From contig NZ_CP160403.1 in assembly GCF_040782645.1 (NCBI RefSeq), forward strand, positions 4,030,001 through 4,094,000: a stretch of DNA of 64,000 nucleotides, written 5' to 3'. The position numbers and the translations under genes are program-made. A model generated the notes under the pieces. It searched no databases and was not told where the DNA came from. It was given only the letters and a program-made list of their open reading frames with translations. Positions 9,141 through 16,640 of the stretch are shown here, in pieces. Source of the stretch: Streptomyces sp. HUAS ZL42 (GTDB lineage: Bacteria; Actinomycetota; Actinomycetes; Streptomycetales; Streptomycetaceae). How positions within the stretch are numbered: position 1 is the stretch's first letter; the number at the start of each line of letters is the position of its first letter.

Positions 9141-9614
9141 ATGACAGCGAACTGGGCAACCTTCAGCGAGGCGGAACCCGAGCTGGCCGGCATCGTGGAG
9201 CAACGCTTCAGCGCCTTCACGCACCACGTCCTCGCGACGCTGCGCAAGGACGGCTCCCCGCGCACCACCGGCCTCGAGGTCCGTTTCCTGGACGGTGAGC
9301 TGTGGCTCGGCATGATGCCGGGCTCCCTCAAGGCGCTCGACCTGCTCCGCGACCCGCGCTTCGCGCTGCAGGCGAACCCGGGCGAGGGCACCGGGATGGG
9401 CGGCGGGGACGTGCGGATCAGCGGGCGGGCGATCGAGGTCGAGGACGGAAACGCGAAGGCCGGATACATGAAAGAGGTGGAACCGCCGCAGCCGTTCCAC
9501 CTCTTCCGCACCGAGCTGACGGAGGTCGTACGGACCTACGTCGAGGACGACACGTATCTGGTCGTCCAGGTCTGGAAGCCCGGAGAGCCGGTGCGCACTC
9601 TCAAGCGGACGTGA
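9141..9614 (+). CDS. Pyridoxamine 5'-phosphate oxidase-fold protein
   Basis: 157 residues forming a single split-barrel flavin-binding fold: FSAFTHHVLATLRKDGSPRT, LGMMPGSLKALDLLRDPRFA and a C-terminal LVVQVWKPGEP strand. Members are usually F420- or FMN-dependent reductases or oxidases acting on small molecules; no substrate can be named. ATG 9141 begins at the usual position for the family. The gene stands alone between the membrane protein and the convergent guaA, whose stop is 19 bases away. Confidence 0.87.
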   Translation: MTANWATFSEAEPELAGIVEQRFSAFTHHVLATLRKDGSPRTTGLEVRFLDGELWLGMMPGSLKALDLLRDPRFALQANPGEGTGMGGGDVRISGRAIEVEDGNAKAGYMKEVEPPQPFHLFRTELTEVVRTYVEDDTYLVVQVWKPGEPVRTLKRT

Positions 9615-9633
9615 CCTTCGAAGAACGGGAGGG

Positions 9634-11214
9634 CTACTCCCACTCGATGGTGCCCGGGGGCTTGGAGGTCACGTCGAGGACGACGCGGTTGACGTCGCGG
9701 ACCTCGTTCGTGATGCGGGTCGAGATGCGTGCGAGGACGTCGTACGGCAGTCGCGACCAGTCGGCCGTCATGGCGTCCTCGGACGAGACCGGGCGCAGGA
9801 CGATCGGGTGGCCGTACGTCCGGCCGTCGCCCTGGACGCCGACGCTGCGGACGTCCGCGAGCAGGACCACCGGGCACTGCCAGATGTCGCGGTCGAGGCC
9901 GGCCGCCGTGAGCTCCTCGCGGGCGATGGCGTCGGCCTCGCGGAGCAGGTCGAGCCGCTCCTTGGTGACCTCGCCGACGATACGGATGCCCAGGCCGGGG
10001 CCGGGGAACGGCTGACGCTGGACGATCTCGTCGGGCAGGCCGAGCTCCTGGCCGACCATCCGGACCTCGTCCTTGAAGAGCTTGCGGAGCGGCTCGACCA
10101 GCTTGAACTCGAGGTCCTCCGGCAGCCCGCCGACGTTGTGGTGGGACTTGATGTTGGCGGTGCCGGTGCCGCCACCGGACTCGACCACGTCCGGGTAGAG
10201 CGTGCCCTGGACGAGGAACTCGACCGCGGGACCCTGGTCCGCGATGATCTCCGCCTGCGCCTGCTCGAAGACGCGGATGAACTCGCGCCCGATGATCTTC
10301 CGCTTCTCCTCGGGGTCGGAGACGCCCTGGAGCGCGGTGAGGAAGCGCTCCTCCGCGTCCACGACCTTCAGCTGCACGCCGGTCGCGGCCACGAAGTCCT
10401 TCTCGACCTGCTCGGTCTCGCCCTTGCGCATCAGGCCGTGGTCGACGTACACGCAGGTCAGCTGGGAGCCGATGGCCTTCTGGACGAGGGCGGCGGCGAC
10501 GGCGGAGTCCACGCCGCCGGAGAGCCCGCAGATCGCGCGCTTGTCACCGACCTGCTCGCGGATGAGGGCGACCTGCTCCTCGATGACGTTGCCGGTGGTC
10601 CAGTCCGGGCTGAGCCCCGCGCCGCGGTAGAGGAAGTGCTCCAGGACCTGCTGGCCGTGCGTGGAGTGCATCACCTCGGGGTGGTACTGCACGCCGTACA
10701 GCTTCTTCTCGTCGTTCTCGAAGGCGGCGACCGGGACGACGTCCGTGGACGCCGTGACGGAGAAGCCCTCCGGGGCGGCGGAGCAGGCGTCGCCGTGCGA
10801 CATCCACACGGCCTGCTCGGCCGGGGTGCCCTCGAAGAGGGTGGAGGACGAGCGGGAGACGTGCAGCTCCGTACGGCCGTACTCGCGGGCGCCGGTGTTG
10901 TCGACCGTGCCGCCGAGGGACTGCGCCATCAGCTGGAAGCCGTAGCACATGCCGAAGACGGGGACGCCGGCCTCGAAGATCTCGCGGTCGAGGCGGGGGG
11001 CGCCCTCCTCGTACACGGACGAGGGGCCGCCGGAGAGGATGATCGCCGCCGGGTTCTTGGCGAGCATCTCCGCGACCGGCATGGTGCTCGGCACGATCTC
11101 GCTGTAGACCCGGGCCTCGCGGACGCGACGGGCGATGAGCTGGGCGTACTGCGCGCCGAAGTCGACGACCAGGACGGTGTCGGGGGCGGCGGCAGCGGAA
11201 GTCGCTGATGACAC
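9634..11214 (-). CDS. guaA: GMP synthase (glutamine-hydrolysing)
   Basis: 526 residues, the normal length for GuaA, which converts XMP to GMP using glutamine and ATP. The class I amidotransferase domain has [19 protein letters not shown], catalytic C90 in [11 protein letters not shown] and the later His/Glu in YHPEV. The ATP-pyrophosphatase domain has the P-loop [14 protein letters not shown], and the C-terminal dimerisation domain ends [14 protein letters not shown] 11214 is chosen because GGAAGG lies six bases upstream; the open frame upstream to 11544 has no resemblance to GuaA. The window also holds guaB and guaB3. Confidence 0.97.
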   Translation of the reverse strand: MSSATSAAAAPDTVLVVDFGAQYAQLIARRVREARVYSEIVPSTMPVAEMLAKNPAAIILSGGPSSVYEEGAPRLDREIFEAGVPVFGMCYGFQLMAQSLGGTVDNTGAREYGRTELHVSRSSSTLFEGTPAEQAVWMSHGDACSAAPEGFSVTASTDVVPVAAFENDEKKLYGVQYHPEVMHSTHGQQVLEHFLYRGAGLSPDWTTGNVIEEQVALIREQVGDKRAICGLSGGVDSAVAAALVQKAIGSQLTCVYVDHGLMRKGETEQVEKDFVAATGVQLKVVDAEERFLTALQGVSDPEEKRKIIGREFIRVFEQAQAEIIADQGPAVEFLVQGTLYPDVVESGGGTGTANIKSHHNVGGLPEDLEFKLVEPLRKLFKDEVRMVGQELGLPDEIVQRQPFPGPGLGIRIVGEVTKERLDLLREADAIAREELTAAGLDRDIWQCPVVLLADVRSVGVQGDGRTYGHPIVLRPVSSEDAMTADWSRLPYDVLARISTRITNEVRDVNRVVLDVTSKPPGTIEWE

Positions 11215-11352
11215 GGGGTGCCTTCCGGCGGTTGGGCGGGTCCTTGTGCTAGCCGATTCTACCGAGGTGGCTGCGGGGCACGTCCCGCCCGCTGGGGGCC
11301 GCCGCCCACGACGGGCTGCGTGCGACAACCGTGTCTCACCATGCGAACGCTC

Positions 11353-11381
11353 TTGGCCCGCACCCTCGCGCCGGGCATACT
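11353..11381 (+). promoter_or_regulatory. Predicted vegetative promoter for the chorismate-mutase leader
   Basis: TTGGCC (11353-11358) and CATACT (11376-11381) are separated by exactly 17 bases, a good SigA/HrdB-type pair. The expected transcription start is at about 11387-11389, which coincides with the ATG of the leader peptide, so the transcript may be leaderless. Confidence 0.6.
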
Positions 11382-11388
11382 GACTTCC

Positions 11389-11460
11389 ATGCGTACGCCC
11401 ACGACCTTCGTCTTTACCTATGGCACCTGGCCCGCCAGCTGCCATGGTCGTGCTGCTTGA
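11389..11460 (+). CDS. Putative aromatic-rich attenuator leader peptide (23 aa)
   Basis: ATG 11389 to TGA 11460 encodes a 23-residue peptide whose centre reads TFVFTYGTW: two Phe, one Tyr and one Trp within nine residues. These are the end products of the pathway that branches at chorismate. It lies between a good promoter and a strong terminator, 110 bases before chorismate mutase. Being too short for ordinary gene finding, it is supported by composition and position only. Ribosome stalling at these codons would be the regulatory signal, as in trp leaders; that is inference. Confidence 0.6.
   Translation: MRTPTTFVFTYGTWPASCHGRAA
11420..11445 (+). promoter_or_regulatory. Hairpin overlapping the leader peptide codons
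   Basis: ATGGCA (11420-11425) pairs with TGCCAT (11440-11445), and CTGG (11427-11430) with CCAG (11435-11438), leaving one C-C mismatch and a four-base loop. The stem covers the end of the Tyr codon and the Gly, Thr and Trp codons. Its segment 11422-11430 can instead pair (8 of 9 bases) with 11480-11488, the left arm of the downstream terminator, giving an antiterminator alternative. Confidence 0.5.
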
Positions 11461-11479
11461 CGTACTGACAAGCGACTTC

Positions 11480-11516
11480 CCAGGCGCCCCGGGCCGACAA
11501 GGTCCGGGGCGCCTGG
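11480..11516 (+). terminator. Intrinsic-type terminator before chorismate mutase
   Basis: A perfect 13-base stem (CCAGGCGCCCCGG with its complement at 11504-11516) and an 11-base loop, followed by a short GTTT. It lies between the leader stop and the chorismate-mutase ribosome site, where read-through would be needed for expression, so it is read as the attenuator. Confidence 0.65.
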
Positions 11517-11573
11517 CGTTTGCGGACCTGTCGCTCCAGGGCACCGCATCCCACCCCTTGAGGAGCCCCCGAC

Positions 11574-11861
11574 ATGACCACCACCGCCGCGGAGAAGACC
11601 GGCGCGCACACCCCCGAGGCCGCCGACGTGATCACCGGCGCCCGTGAGCGCATCGACGCGCTCGACGACCGGATCATCGGCCTGATCCAGGAACGCGTGG
11701 CGGTCTCCGCCGTGATCCAGGAGGCCCGGATCTCCTCCGGCGGGCGACGGGTGAACCTGTCCCGGGAGATGGAGATCCTCGGCCACTACAGGGACGCCCT
11801 CGGCAAGCCCGGCACCGCCCTCGCCATGACGCTCCTCGAACTGTGCCGGGGTCGCATCTGA
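11574..11861 (+). CDS. Chorismate mutase, AroQ class
   Basis: 95 residues, the usual size of a monofunctional AroQ-type chorismate mutase, which rearranges chorismate to prephenate for Phe and Tyr synthesis. Seen motifs: [20 protein letters not shown] (helix 1 with the catalytic Arg/Lys set), [10 protein letters not shown] and the C-terminal [14 protein letters not shown] helix. The ribosome site GAGGAG lies about eight bases before the ATG. Expression is probably controlled by the upstream leader-peptide attenuator. It is not followed by other aromatic genes. Confidence 0.9.
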   Translation: MTTTAAEKTGAHTPEAADVITGARERIDALDDRIIGLIQERVAVSAVIQEARISSGGRRVNLSREMEILGHYRDALGKPGTALAMTLLELCRGRI

Positions 11862-12331
11862 GTTCGGGCCCCCTCTCACCCGTACGGCGCGTGACCGCAT
11901 CGCGAACCACTTCGTTGGTGCTGGTGTCCGTGCCAGCCAGGGGCGGGCCCGAAGGAACCACGCGTGGCTCGCTGGAGCGATGAGGCGCACGGACAGTGCT
12001 GTGCGTCGTGGGACCTCGCTCCAGGGAAGTGACCGGACGGCAGGGGACAGCAGCCCGGTCACCAAGAGAACGGTCGGCTCCGGGGACGCCCGGGGCCGAC
12101 CGGCGGAAACTCCAAAAAGGCACAAGGCTGGGTCAGACGGTTGCGGAGGCCGCGTCCATCCACCACGATGCGTAGAACACCCCCAAGTCCCGCTGCAGAC
12201 AACCGCCTTGCTCCGACGTTCGACCGCCAGAGGTCCAGACCAAGCGGGCGAGGGCCATACGAGACCAGCGGCGCAACCCCCCGGCGCCGCTTCGAGGCAC
12301 CGGCGCTGCCCTGACGTCGGTGCTGACCGAA
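11862..12331. other. Gene-free stretch rich in inverted repeats
   Basis: No frame in this 470-base stretch shows convincing coding bias. It contains three successive hairpins: an imperfect one spanning 11972-12024 (CTGGAGCGA arms, with an inner GCGCAC/GTGCGT pair), GTGACCGG/CCGGTCAC at 12029-12062, and a strong nested one at 12071-12102 (CGGTCGGC arms with inner CCGGG/CCCGG). The last may terminate chorismate-mutase transcripts. A structured RNA or a decayed element is possible; no tRNA is seen. Confidence 0.5.
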
Positions 12332-12366
12332 GAAGGGCCCCGCGGTTCCGTCCCGCGGGGCCCTTC
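12332..12366 (-). terminator. Terminator after the 12379-13536 gene
   Basis: GAAGGGCCCCGCGG (12332-12345) pairs perfectly over 14 bases with 12353-12366 across a seven-base loop, just beyond the stop of the minus-strand gene. No T-run is obvious, as is common in high-GC actinobacteria. Confidence 0.75.
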
Positions 12367-12378
12367 GCTCTGCTCGGC

Positions 12379-13536
12379 TCAGACCCGGGACACCGCCCCG
12401 CACTCCTCCGAGCGGTCCTCGTCGAGTTCCTTGCTGCGGTCGTACGGGTCCGTGGTCGGGCCCGTCGGGGCCGCGCCCGTGGGTTCGGCGCTCGAGAACT
12501 CCGGGTGCAGAAAGCCGTCGTGGATGTCGCAGGCCGAGTTGCCGATGTTCTCGTCGTAGCGGGCGACCGCGATCCTGCCCGGGGTGACCTGGTACGTGGC
12601 CGGGTCGGAGAGTTCGATGTCGAGGACGCGGCGCACGATGGTGCGGGTGACCTCGGTCGAACCGTCGGCCCTGACGACCGGGTAGACGAAGGTGTAGTCC
12701 GCGTGCACGGCGACCGAGGCGTGGTCGCCGGCCTTGAACGTCATGCGGCCCCGCGTCTTGACGACATCACCGACGAGTCGGACATCCTCGGGGTTGAACC
12801 TGCTGAACATCGTCAGGGGGTCGTGCTCCTTGTCGGGCTTGCGGAGTGCCGTGTCCAGCAGGTCGCGCAGGTCCTTCTGCACGGGATCGATCACGCCGAG
12901 CGCGGCCGCGGGCCGTTCGCCGCGGAGCGTGGCAGGGTCGAGGTTCGCAGCCATCAGGAGCTTTCTGGTCTGCTGCAGCGCCTGCTCGACCTGAGCCTTG
13001 GACCGAGTGCCGACGGGGGTCGCCTTCGGCAGGACGATGCCGGCCTCGCCGTCGGCCCACCGCACGGCGGGCGACCCGGCGAACGGCTCGTCCAGGGTGG
13101 GCGTTTCGGGATCGACCGCGGAGGGCGGGGCGGTCGGAGCGGCGGTCTCCGCGGGCAGTGGGGACGCGGCGGCCGGGTTCGGATCGTCGCCCGTGCCGAA
13201 GGGGTCGCCGGGCAGCAGCGAGGGCTTCACGGCGACGACGGCCACGGCGACGGCGAGCGGCACGCCGAGGATCGCCCACCGGCGCCGACGACGGACCGCG
13301 CGTCCGCTGATCTCCTGCAGGTCCGGCCCGGTGCGCCAGCCCTCCGGCAGTTCACCCCGCGCCTCCTGCCGCCGCAGCCGCTCGGTGACCATGCGGGCCC
13401 GCGCGGACGGCTCCTTCGGCGCGGAGGCCCGGATGTCGCGCTCACTGTCCTTGACGAACTTCTCCCACACGTCATCGGGGATGGAGGAGCCGTCTCGCGA
13501 ACTCGAACTCGGCTCCTCGGACGGTGTGTTGGCCAC
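12379..13536 (-). CDS. Hypothetical membrane-anchored protein
   Basis: About 385 residues from GTG 13536; GTG 13596 is an alternative start 20 codons upstream. The N-terminal 95 residues are charged and cytosolic (IPDDVWEKFVKDSERDIRAS). A basic stretch RAVRRRRRWAI precedes a single membrane helix, LGVPLAVAVAVVAV, near residue 100. About 45 Pro/Ala/Thr-rich residues follow, then an extracytoplasmic domain with repeated beta-type sequence (MTFKAGDHASVAVHADYTFVYPV). I recognise no family. The topology suggests a surface domain; function unknown. A terminator follows it. Confidence 0.8.
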   Translation of the reverse strand: MANTPSEEPSSSSRDGSSIPDDVWEKFVKDSERDIRASAPKEPSARARMVTERLRRQEARGELPEGWRTGPDLQEISGRAVRRRRRWAILGVPLAVAVAVVAVKPSLLPGDPFGTGDDPNPAAASPLPAETAAPTAPPSAVDPETPTLDEPFAGSPAVRWADGEAGIVLPKATPVGTRSKAQVEQALQQTRKLLMAANLDPATLRGERPAAALGVIDPVQKDLRDLLDTALRKPDKEHDPLTMFSRFNPEDVRLVGDVVKTRGRMTFKAGDHASVAVHADYTFVYPVVRADGSTEVTRTIVRRVLDIELSDPATYQVTPGRIAVARYDENIGNSACDIHDGFLHPEFSSAEPTGAAPTGPTTDPYDRSKELDEDRSEECGAVSRV

Positions 13537-13607
13537 GGCGGCGGAGGGCCTCTCTGTGAGTGGTCGTCGGGCAGCAGAGCGTACGGCAGCCCCCACGCCA
13601 GCCGGGC

Positions 13608-13621
13608 GTGACCCAGGTCAC
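13608..13621. promoter_or_regulatory. Crp-type palindrome
   Basis: GTGACCCAGGTCAC is a perfect 6+2+6 palindrome and fits the published Streptomyces Crp consensus GTG-N6-GNCAC. It lies in the divergent region between the hypothetical membrane protein and the LAETG surface-protein gene. Binding is inferred from sequence only. Confidence 0.5.
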
Positions 13622-13626
13622 ATAAA

Positions 13627-13662
13627 AAACCTGTGAATGGGAGCGCAACCATTCACAGGTTT
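13627..13662 (-). terminator. Strong inverted repeat in a divergent intergenic region, terminator-like on the minus strand
   Basis: CCTGTGAATGG (13630-13640) pairs with CCATTCACAGG (13649-13659); flanking AAA/TTT extends the stem to 14 base pairs around an eight-base loop. Read on the minus strand it is followed by a run of T, an intrinsic-terminator shape, yet it lies upstream of the minus-strand gene. It may block antisense read-through, or act as an operator or 5' leader structure for the LAETG gene. Confidence 0.5.
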
Positions 13663-13744
13663 CACGGATCCAACCACCAGAACCAAGGGCCACACCCGCG
13701 CCCCACACGCGGCGCCCTCCACACTGGACTCCTTGAGGTTTTTC

Positions 13745-14755
13745 ATGAAGCTTCGCCGCGCCATGGCCACTGCGGCCGCGACGGCTGCCATAGCCCCGCT
13801 GGCGCTGCTCTCGGCTCCGGCCGCGTTCGCGACGGACGACACGACCGCGACGCCGACCACCTCCGTGAGCGGGTCGCCCTCCGACAGCGCCTCGTCGTCC
13901 ACGAGCGCCTCCGCCTCCGACAGTGCCTCGTCGTCGGCATCCTCGTCGGCCTCCGACAGCGCCTCGTCGTCCGCGAGCGCGTCCGCCTCCGCGTCCGACA
14001 CCACCTCGCCCTCAGCGAGCGCCTCCACCACTGCCTCGCCCTCCGCGAGCGCCTCGGGCAAGCCGGGCGACGACTTCTGCGCGGACGAGGACAACGCCTC
14101 CATCGGGGTCAGCGACGACCTGCACAGCAGCCTTTCGGGCCTGCCGGAGAAGATCGTCGCCGGCAGCGGCTGGACCCGGTTCTCGTTCAACGTCTCCAAC
14201 AGCGGCGACGGCGACATCAAGGACATCAAGCCCCTGATCGGTGTCGCCGCAGTCGGCTGGGACGAGGAGGACTACTCCGGCGAGATCAAGGTTCAGGTCT
14301 ACAACAAGGCCTCGGGCACGTGGGAGACGCTCGCGGACGCCGCGGGCGAGGGGGCCACGTTCCCGGCGTTCTCCCTGGGCGCCGGCCAGTCCACCTCGTA
14401 CAAGCTGCGGCTGAGCGTCAGCGGCAAGGTCCCGGACGCGATCGGCCTGACGGGCGGGTTCGCCCAGTACGCGGACGAGGACGGCTGCTGGCTCGCCGAC
14501 GACCCGAACGGCTGGATCTACTTCTTCGACATCCTCGCCGCAGGGTCCGACGCCGGTAACCCGAACGACGCCAAGCCGCAGGGCGGCATGGGCGACCTGT
14601 CCGACGTGGGCAAGGTGGACGCCACCGGCAGCCTCGCCGAGACCGGCTCCAGCTCCGCTCTCCCGATCATCGGTCTCGTCGGCGGTGTCGCCGTCGTCGC
14701 CGGTGCGGGTGCGGTGTTCGTGGTGCGGCGGCGCAAGGGCGGCGCGGAGGCGTAA
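13745..14755 (+). CDS. LAETG-motif cell-wall-anchored surface protein
   Basis: 336 residues. A signal peptide (MKLRRAMATAAATAAIAPLA...) ends near AFA at about 30. A Ser/Ala/Asp-rich low-complexity linker built from DSASS-type units spans about 40-110, followed by a compact domain (about 112-275) with a beta-rich pattern. The C-terminus has LAETG at 297-301, a hydrophobic helix and the basic tail VVRRRKGG, the classical sortase sorting signal; LAxTG is the class E form used in Streptomyces. GAGG lies six bases before ATG 13745. The ligand of the folded domain is unknown. Confidence 0.9.
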   Translation: MKLRRAMATAAATAAIAPLALLSAPAAFATDDTTATPTTSVSGSPSDSASSSTSASASDSASSSASSSASDSASSSASASASASDTTSPSASASTTASPSASASGKPGDDFCADEDNASIGVSDDLHSSLSGLPEKIVAGSGWTRFSFNVSNSGDGDIKDIKPLIGVAAVGWDEEDYSGEIKVQVYNKASGTWETLADAAGEGATFPAFSLGAGQSTSYKLRLSVSGKVPDAIGLTGGFAQYADEDGCWLADDPNGWIYFFDILAAGSDAGNPNDAKPQGGMGDLSDVGKVDATGSLAETGSSSALPIIGLVGGVAVVAGAGAVFVVRRRKGGAEA

Positions 14756-14779
14756 GGCGCCGCGCAACGCTTATCGCAA

Positions 14780-14833
14780 GGCAGCAGAGAGGGACCTGAG
14801 CTCGGAGGGGGGCACAGGTCCCTTTCTGCTGCC
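14780..14833. terminator. Bidirectional terminator between convergent genes
   Basis: GGCAGCAGA and AGGGACCTG (14780-14798) pair with CAGGTCCCT and TCTGCTGCC (14815-14833): 18 base pairs plus one G-T, 16-base loop. It sits between the convergent LAETG and GMC genes and can serve both. Confidence 0.85.
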
Positions 14834-14834
14834 G

Positions 14835-16613
14835 TCACTTCTTCGGCGGCACCGACGGCATCCCCAGGAACGGCAACCGCAGCGCCCCGAACGCCTCCGC
14901 CGGAACCGCCGGCGACTTCGGCTCCACCGGCTGCAGGCGTGCGTACGCCGCGCCCTGGGCGGGTCGCGGGTCCTCCTCGCCCTTGTTCGGCCAGTACGAC
15001 ATCGCCCGCTCGGCCTGCGCCGTGATCGTCAGGGACGGATTCACGCCCAGGTTCGCCGAGACCGCCGCCCCGTCCACGACCGAGATGCCGGGGTGGCCGT
15101 AGAGGCGGTGGTACGGGTCGATGACGCCGGTGTCGCGGGAGTCGCCGATCGGGCAGCCGCCCAGGAAGTGGGCGGTGAGCGGGGTGCCCATCAACTCGCC
15201 CACGTTGGAGCCGGGGAAGCCGTTGATGTCCGCGGCGATCGCCGACGCCGCCTCCGACGCCGCCCTGATCTGCTTGGGGTTGGGGGCACCGTGGCCCTGC
15301 CTCGCCGTCAGCAGGCCCCTGCCCACGCCCGTCGGCTTCAGGTACGTCGTCAGGGAGTTGTCCAGCGACTGCATCACCAGGCCGATGATCGTGCGCTCCG
15401 ACCAGCGGCGGTTGGAGAGGGAGCGCAGCACCAGCAGGGGGTGGCGGGCGGCGTGCGCCAGCCAGGCGGCCGCCCGGGAGCGGCCCTCCGCGTACGGGAC
15501 CTGGAGGATCGACAGGCCGCCCATCGAGTTCGAGCCCTTGCCGTAGCGGACCGGCTCGATGTGGGTGTTCTCGTCCGGGTGGATGGACGACGTGATGGCG
15601 ACTCCCCGCGTGAAGTCGACCTTCGGCTCGCCCGTCGCCCGGCGGTAGCGGCGGTTGTCCGTCTGCGCGCCGACCAGGGCCTCGGAGTTCGTACGGGTCA
15701 GTTCGCCCAGCTTGTCCGAGATGTAGGGCAGTTGGCCGCTCGCCTTCATCCGGTGGAGGAGGGTCTGCGTGCCGTACGTGCCCGCGGCCAGGACCACGCG
15801 GTGGGCCGTGAAGGTCCGTCCCTCGCCCTTGCGGCGGTTGTCCGTGGGGAGCGTCGCCACCGCGTAGCCGCCCCGCGAGTCGTCCGTGACCGACACGACC
15901 GTCGTCATCGGGTGCACCACCGCGCCGGCCTTCTCTGCGAGATGGAGGTAGTTCTCGTTGAGGGTGTTCTTCGCTCCGTGGCGGCAGCCCGTCATGCACT
16001 CGCCGCACTCCGTGCAGGCCTTGCGGGACGGGCCCGTGCCGCCGAAGTACGGGTCGGGCACCTGCTCGCCCGGCTTCGCCTTCGTCTCGCCGTCGGCGTC
16101 CTTCCCGTCCCCGAAGAAGACACCGACCGGCGCCATGTGGAACGTGTCCCCGACGCCCATACGCTCCGCCGCCGCCTTCAGGTGCACGTCGGAGGGGGTC
16201 GTCGTCGGGTTGAGCCGTACGCCGAGCATGCGCCGGGCCTGGTCGTAGTACGGCTTCAGCTCCTCCTGCCAGTCCGTGATGTCACGCCACTGCGGATCGT
16301 CGAAGAAGGGCTTCGGCGGTACGTAGAGGGTGTTGGCGTAGTTGAGGGAGCCGCCGCCCACACCGGCTCCCGCCAGCACCATCACGTTGCCCAGCAGGTG
16401 GATGCGCTGGATGCCGTACATGCCGAGCCTGGGGGCCCAGAGGTAGTTCTTCAGGTCCCAGGAGTTCTTGGGAAGCGTGGCGGGGGTGAAGCGGCGGCCC
16501 GCTTCCAGGACGCCCACGCGGTAGCCCTTCTCCGTGAGGCGCAGGGCGGTCACCGAGCCGCCGAAGCCCGATCCGACGACGATGACGTCGTAGTCGTAAG
16601 CGTCCTGGGGCAC
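14835..16613 (-). CDS. GMC family FAD oxidoreductase, cholesterol-oxidase-like
   Basis: 592 residues. The N-terminal Rossmann motif is YDVIVVGSGFGGSVTALRL. A cysteine-rich element, CTECGECMTGCRHGAKNTL, near residue 210 is characteristic of the ChoD-like branch of GMC oxidases. The C-terminal GMC_oxred_C domain has HFLGGCPIGDSRDTGVIDP and NPSLTITAQAERAM. No signal peptide is seen, so it is likely intracellular or peripheral. The substrate may be a sterol or long-chain alcohol; this is family inference. GTG 16613 has GGAG five bases upstream. It follows the dehydrogenase gene by 27 bases, so alcohol and aldehyde oxidation may be coupled. Confidence 0.88.
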   Translation of the reverse strand: MPQDAYDYDVIVVGSGFGGSVTALRLTEKGYRVGVLEAGRRFTPATLPKNSWDLKNYLWAPRLGMYGIQRIHLLGNVMVLAGAGVGGGSLNYANTLYVPPKPFFDDPQWRDITDWQEELKPYYDQARRMLGVRLNPTTTPSDVHLKAAAERMGVGDTFHMAPVGVFFGDGKDADGETKAKPGEQVPDPYFGGTGPSRKACTECGECMTGCRHGAKNTLNENYLHLAEKAGAVVHPMTTVVSVTDDSRGGYAVATLPTDNRRKGEGRTFTAHRVVLAAGTYGTQTLLHRMKASGQLPYISDKLGELTRTNSEALVGAQTDNRRYRRATGEPKVDFTRGVAITSSIHPDENTHIEPVRYGKGSNSMGGLSILQVPYAEGRSRAAAWLAHAARHPLLVLRSLSNRRWSERTIIGLVMQSLDNSLTTYLKPTGVGRGLLTARQGHGAPNPKQIRAASEAASAIAADINGFPGSNVGELMGTPLTAHFLGGCPIGDSRDTGVIDPYHRLYGHPGISVVDGAAVSANLGVNPSLTITAQAERAMSYWPNKGEEDPRPAQGAAYARLQPVEPKSPAVPAEAFGALRLPFLGMPSVPPKK

Positions 16614-16640
16614 GTGTTCTCCTCGTCGAGTGTCCGTGGT

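Noticed and set aside
12059..12403. A 114-codon minus-strand frame in the hairpin-rich gap
   Set aside because: Poor third-position bias, overlaps the terminator and the end of the neighbouring gene, and has no recognisable domain.
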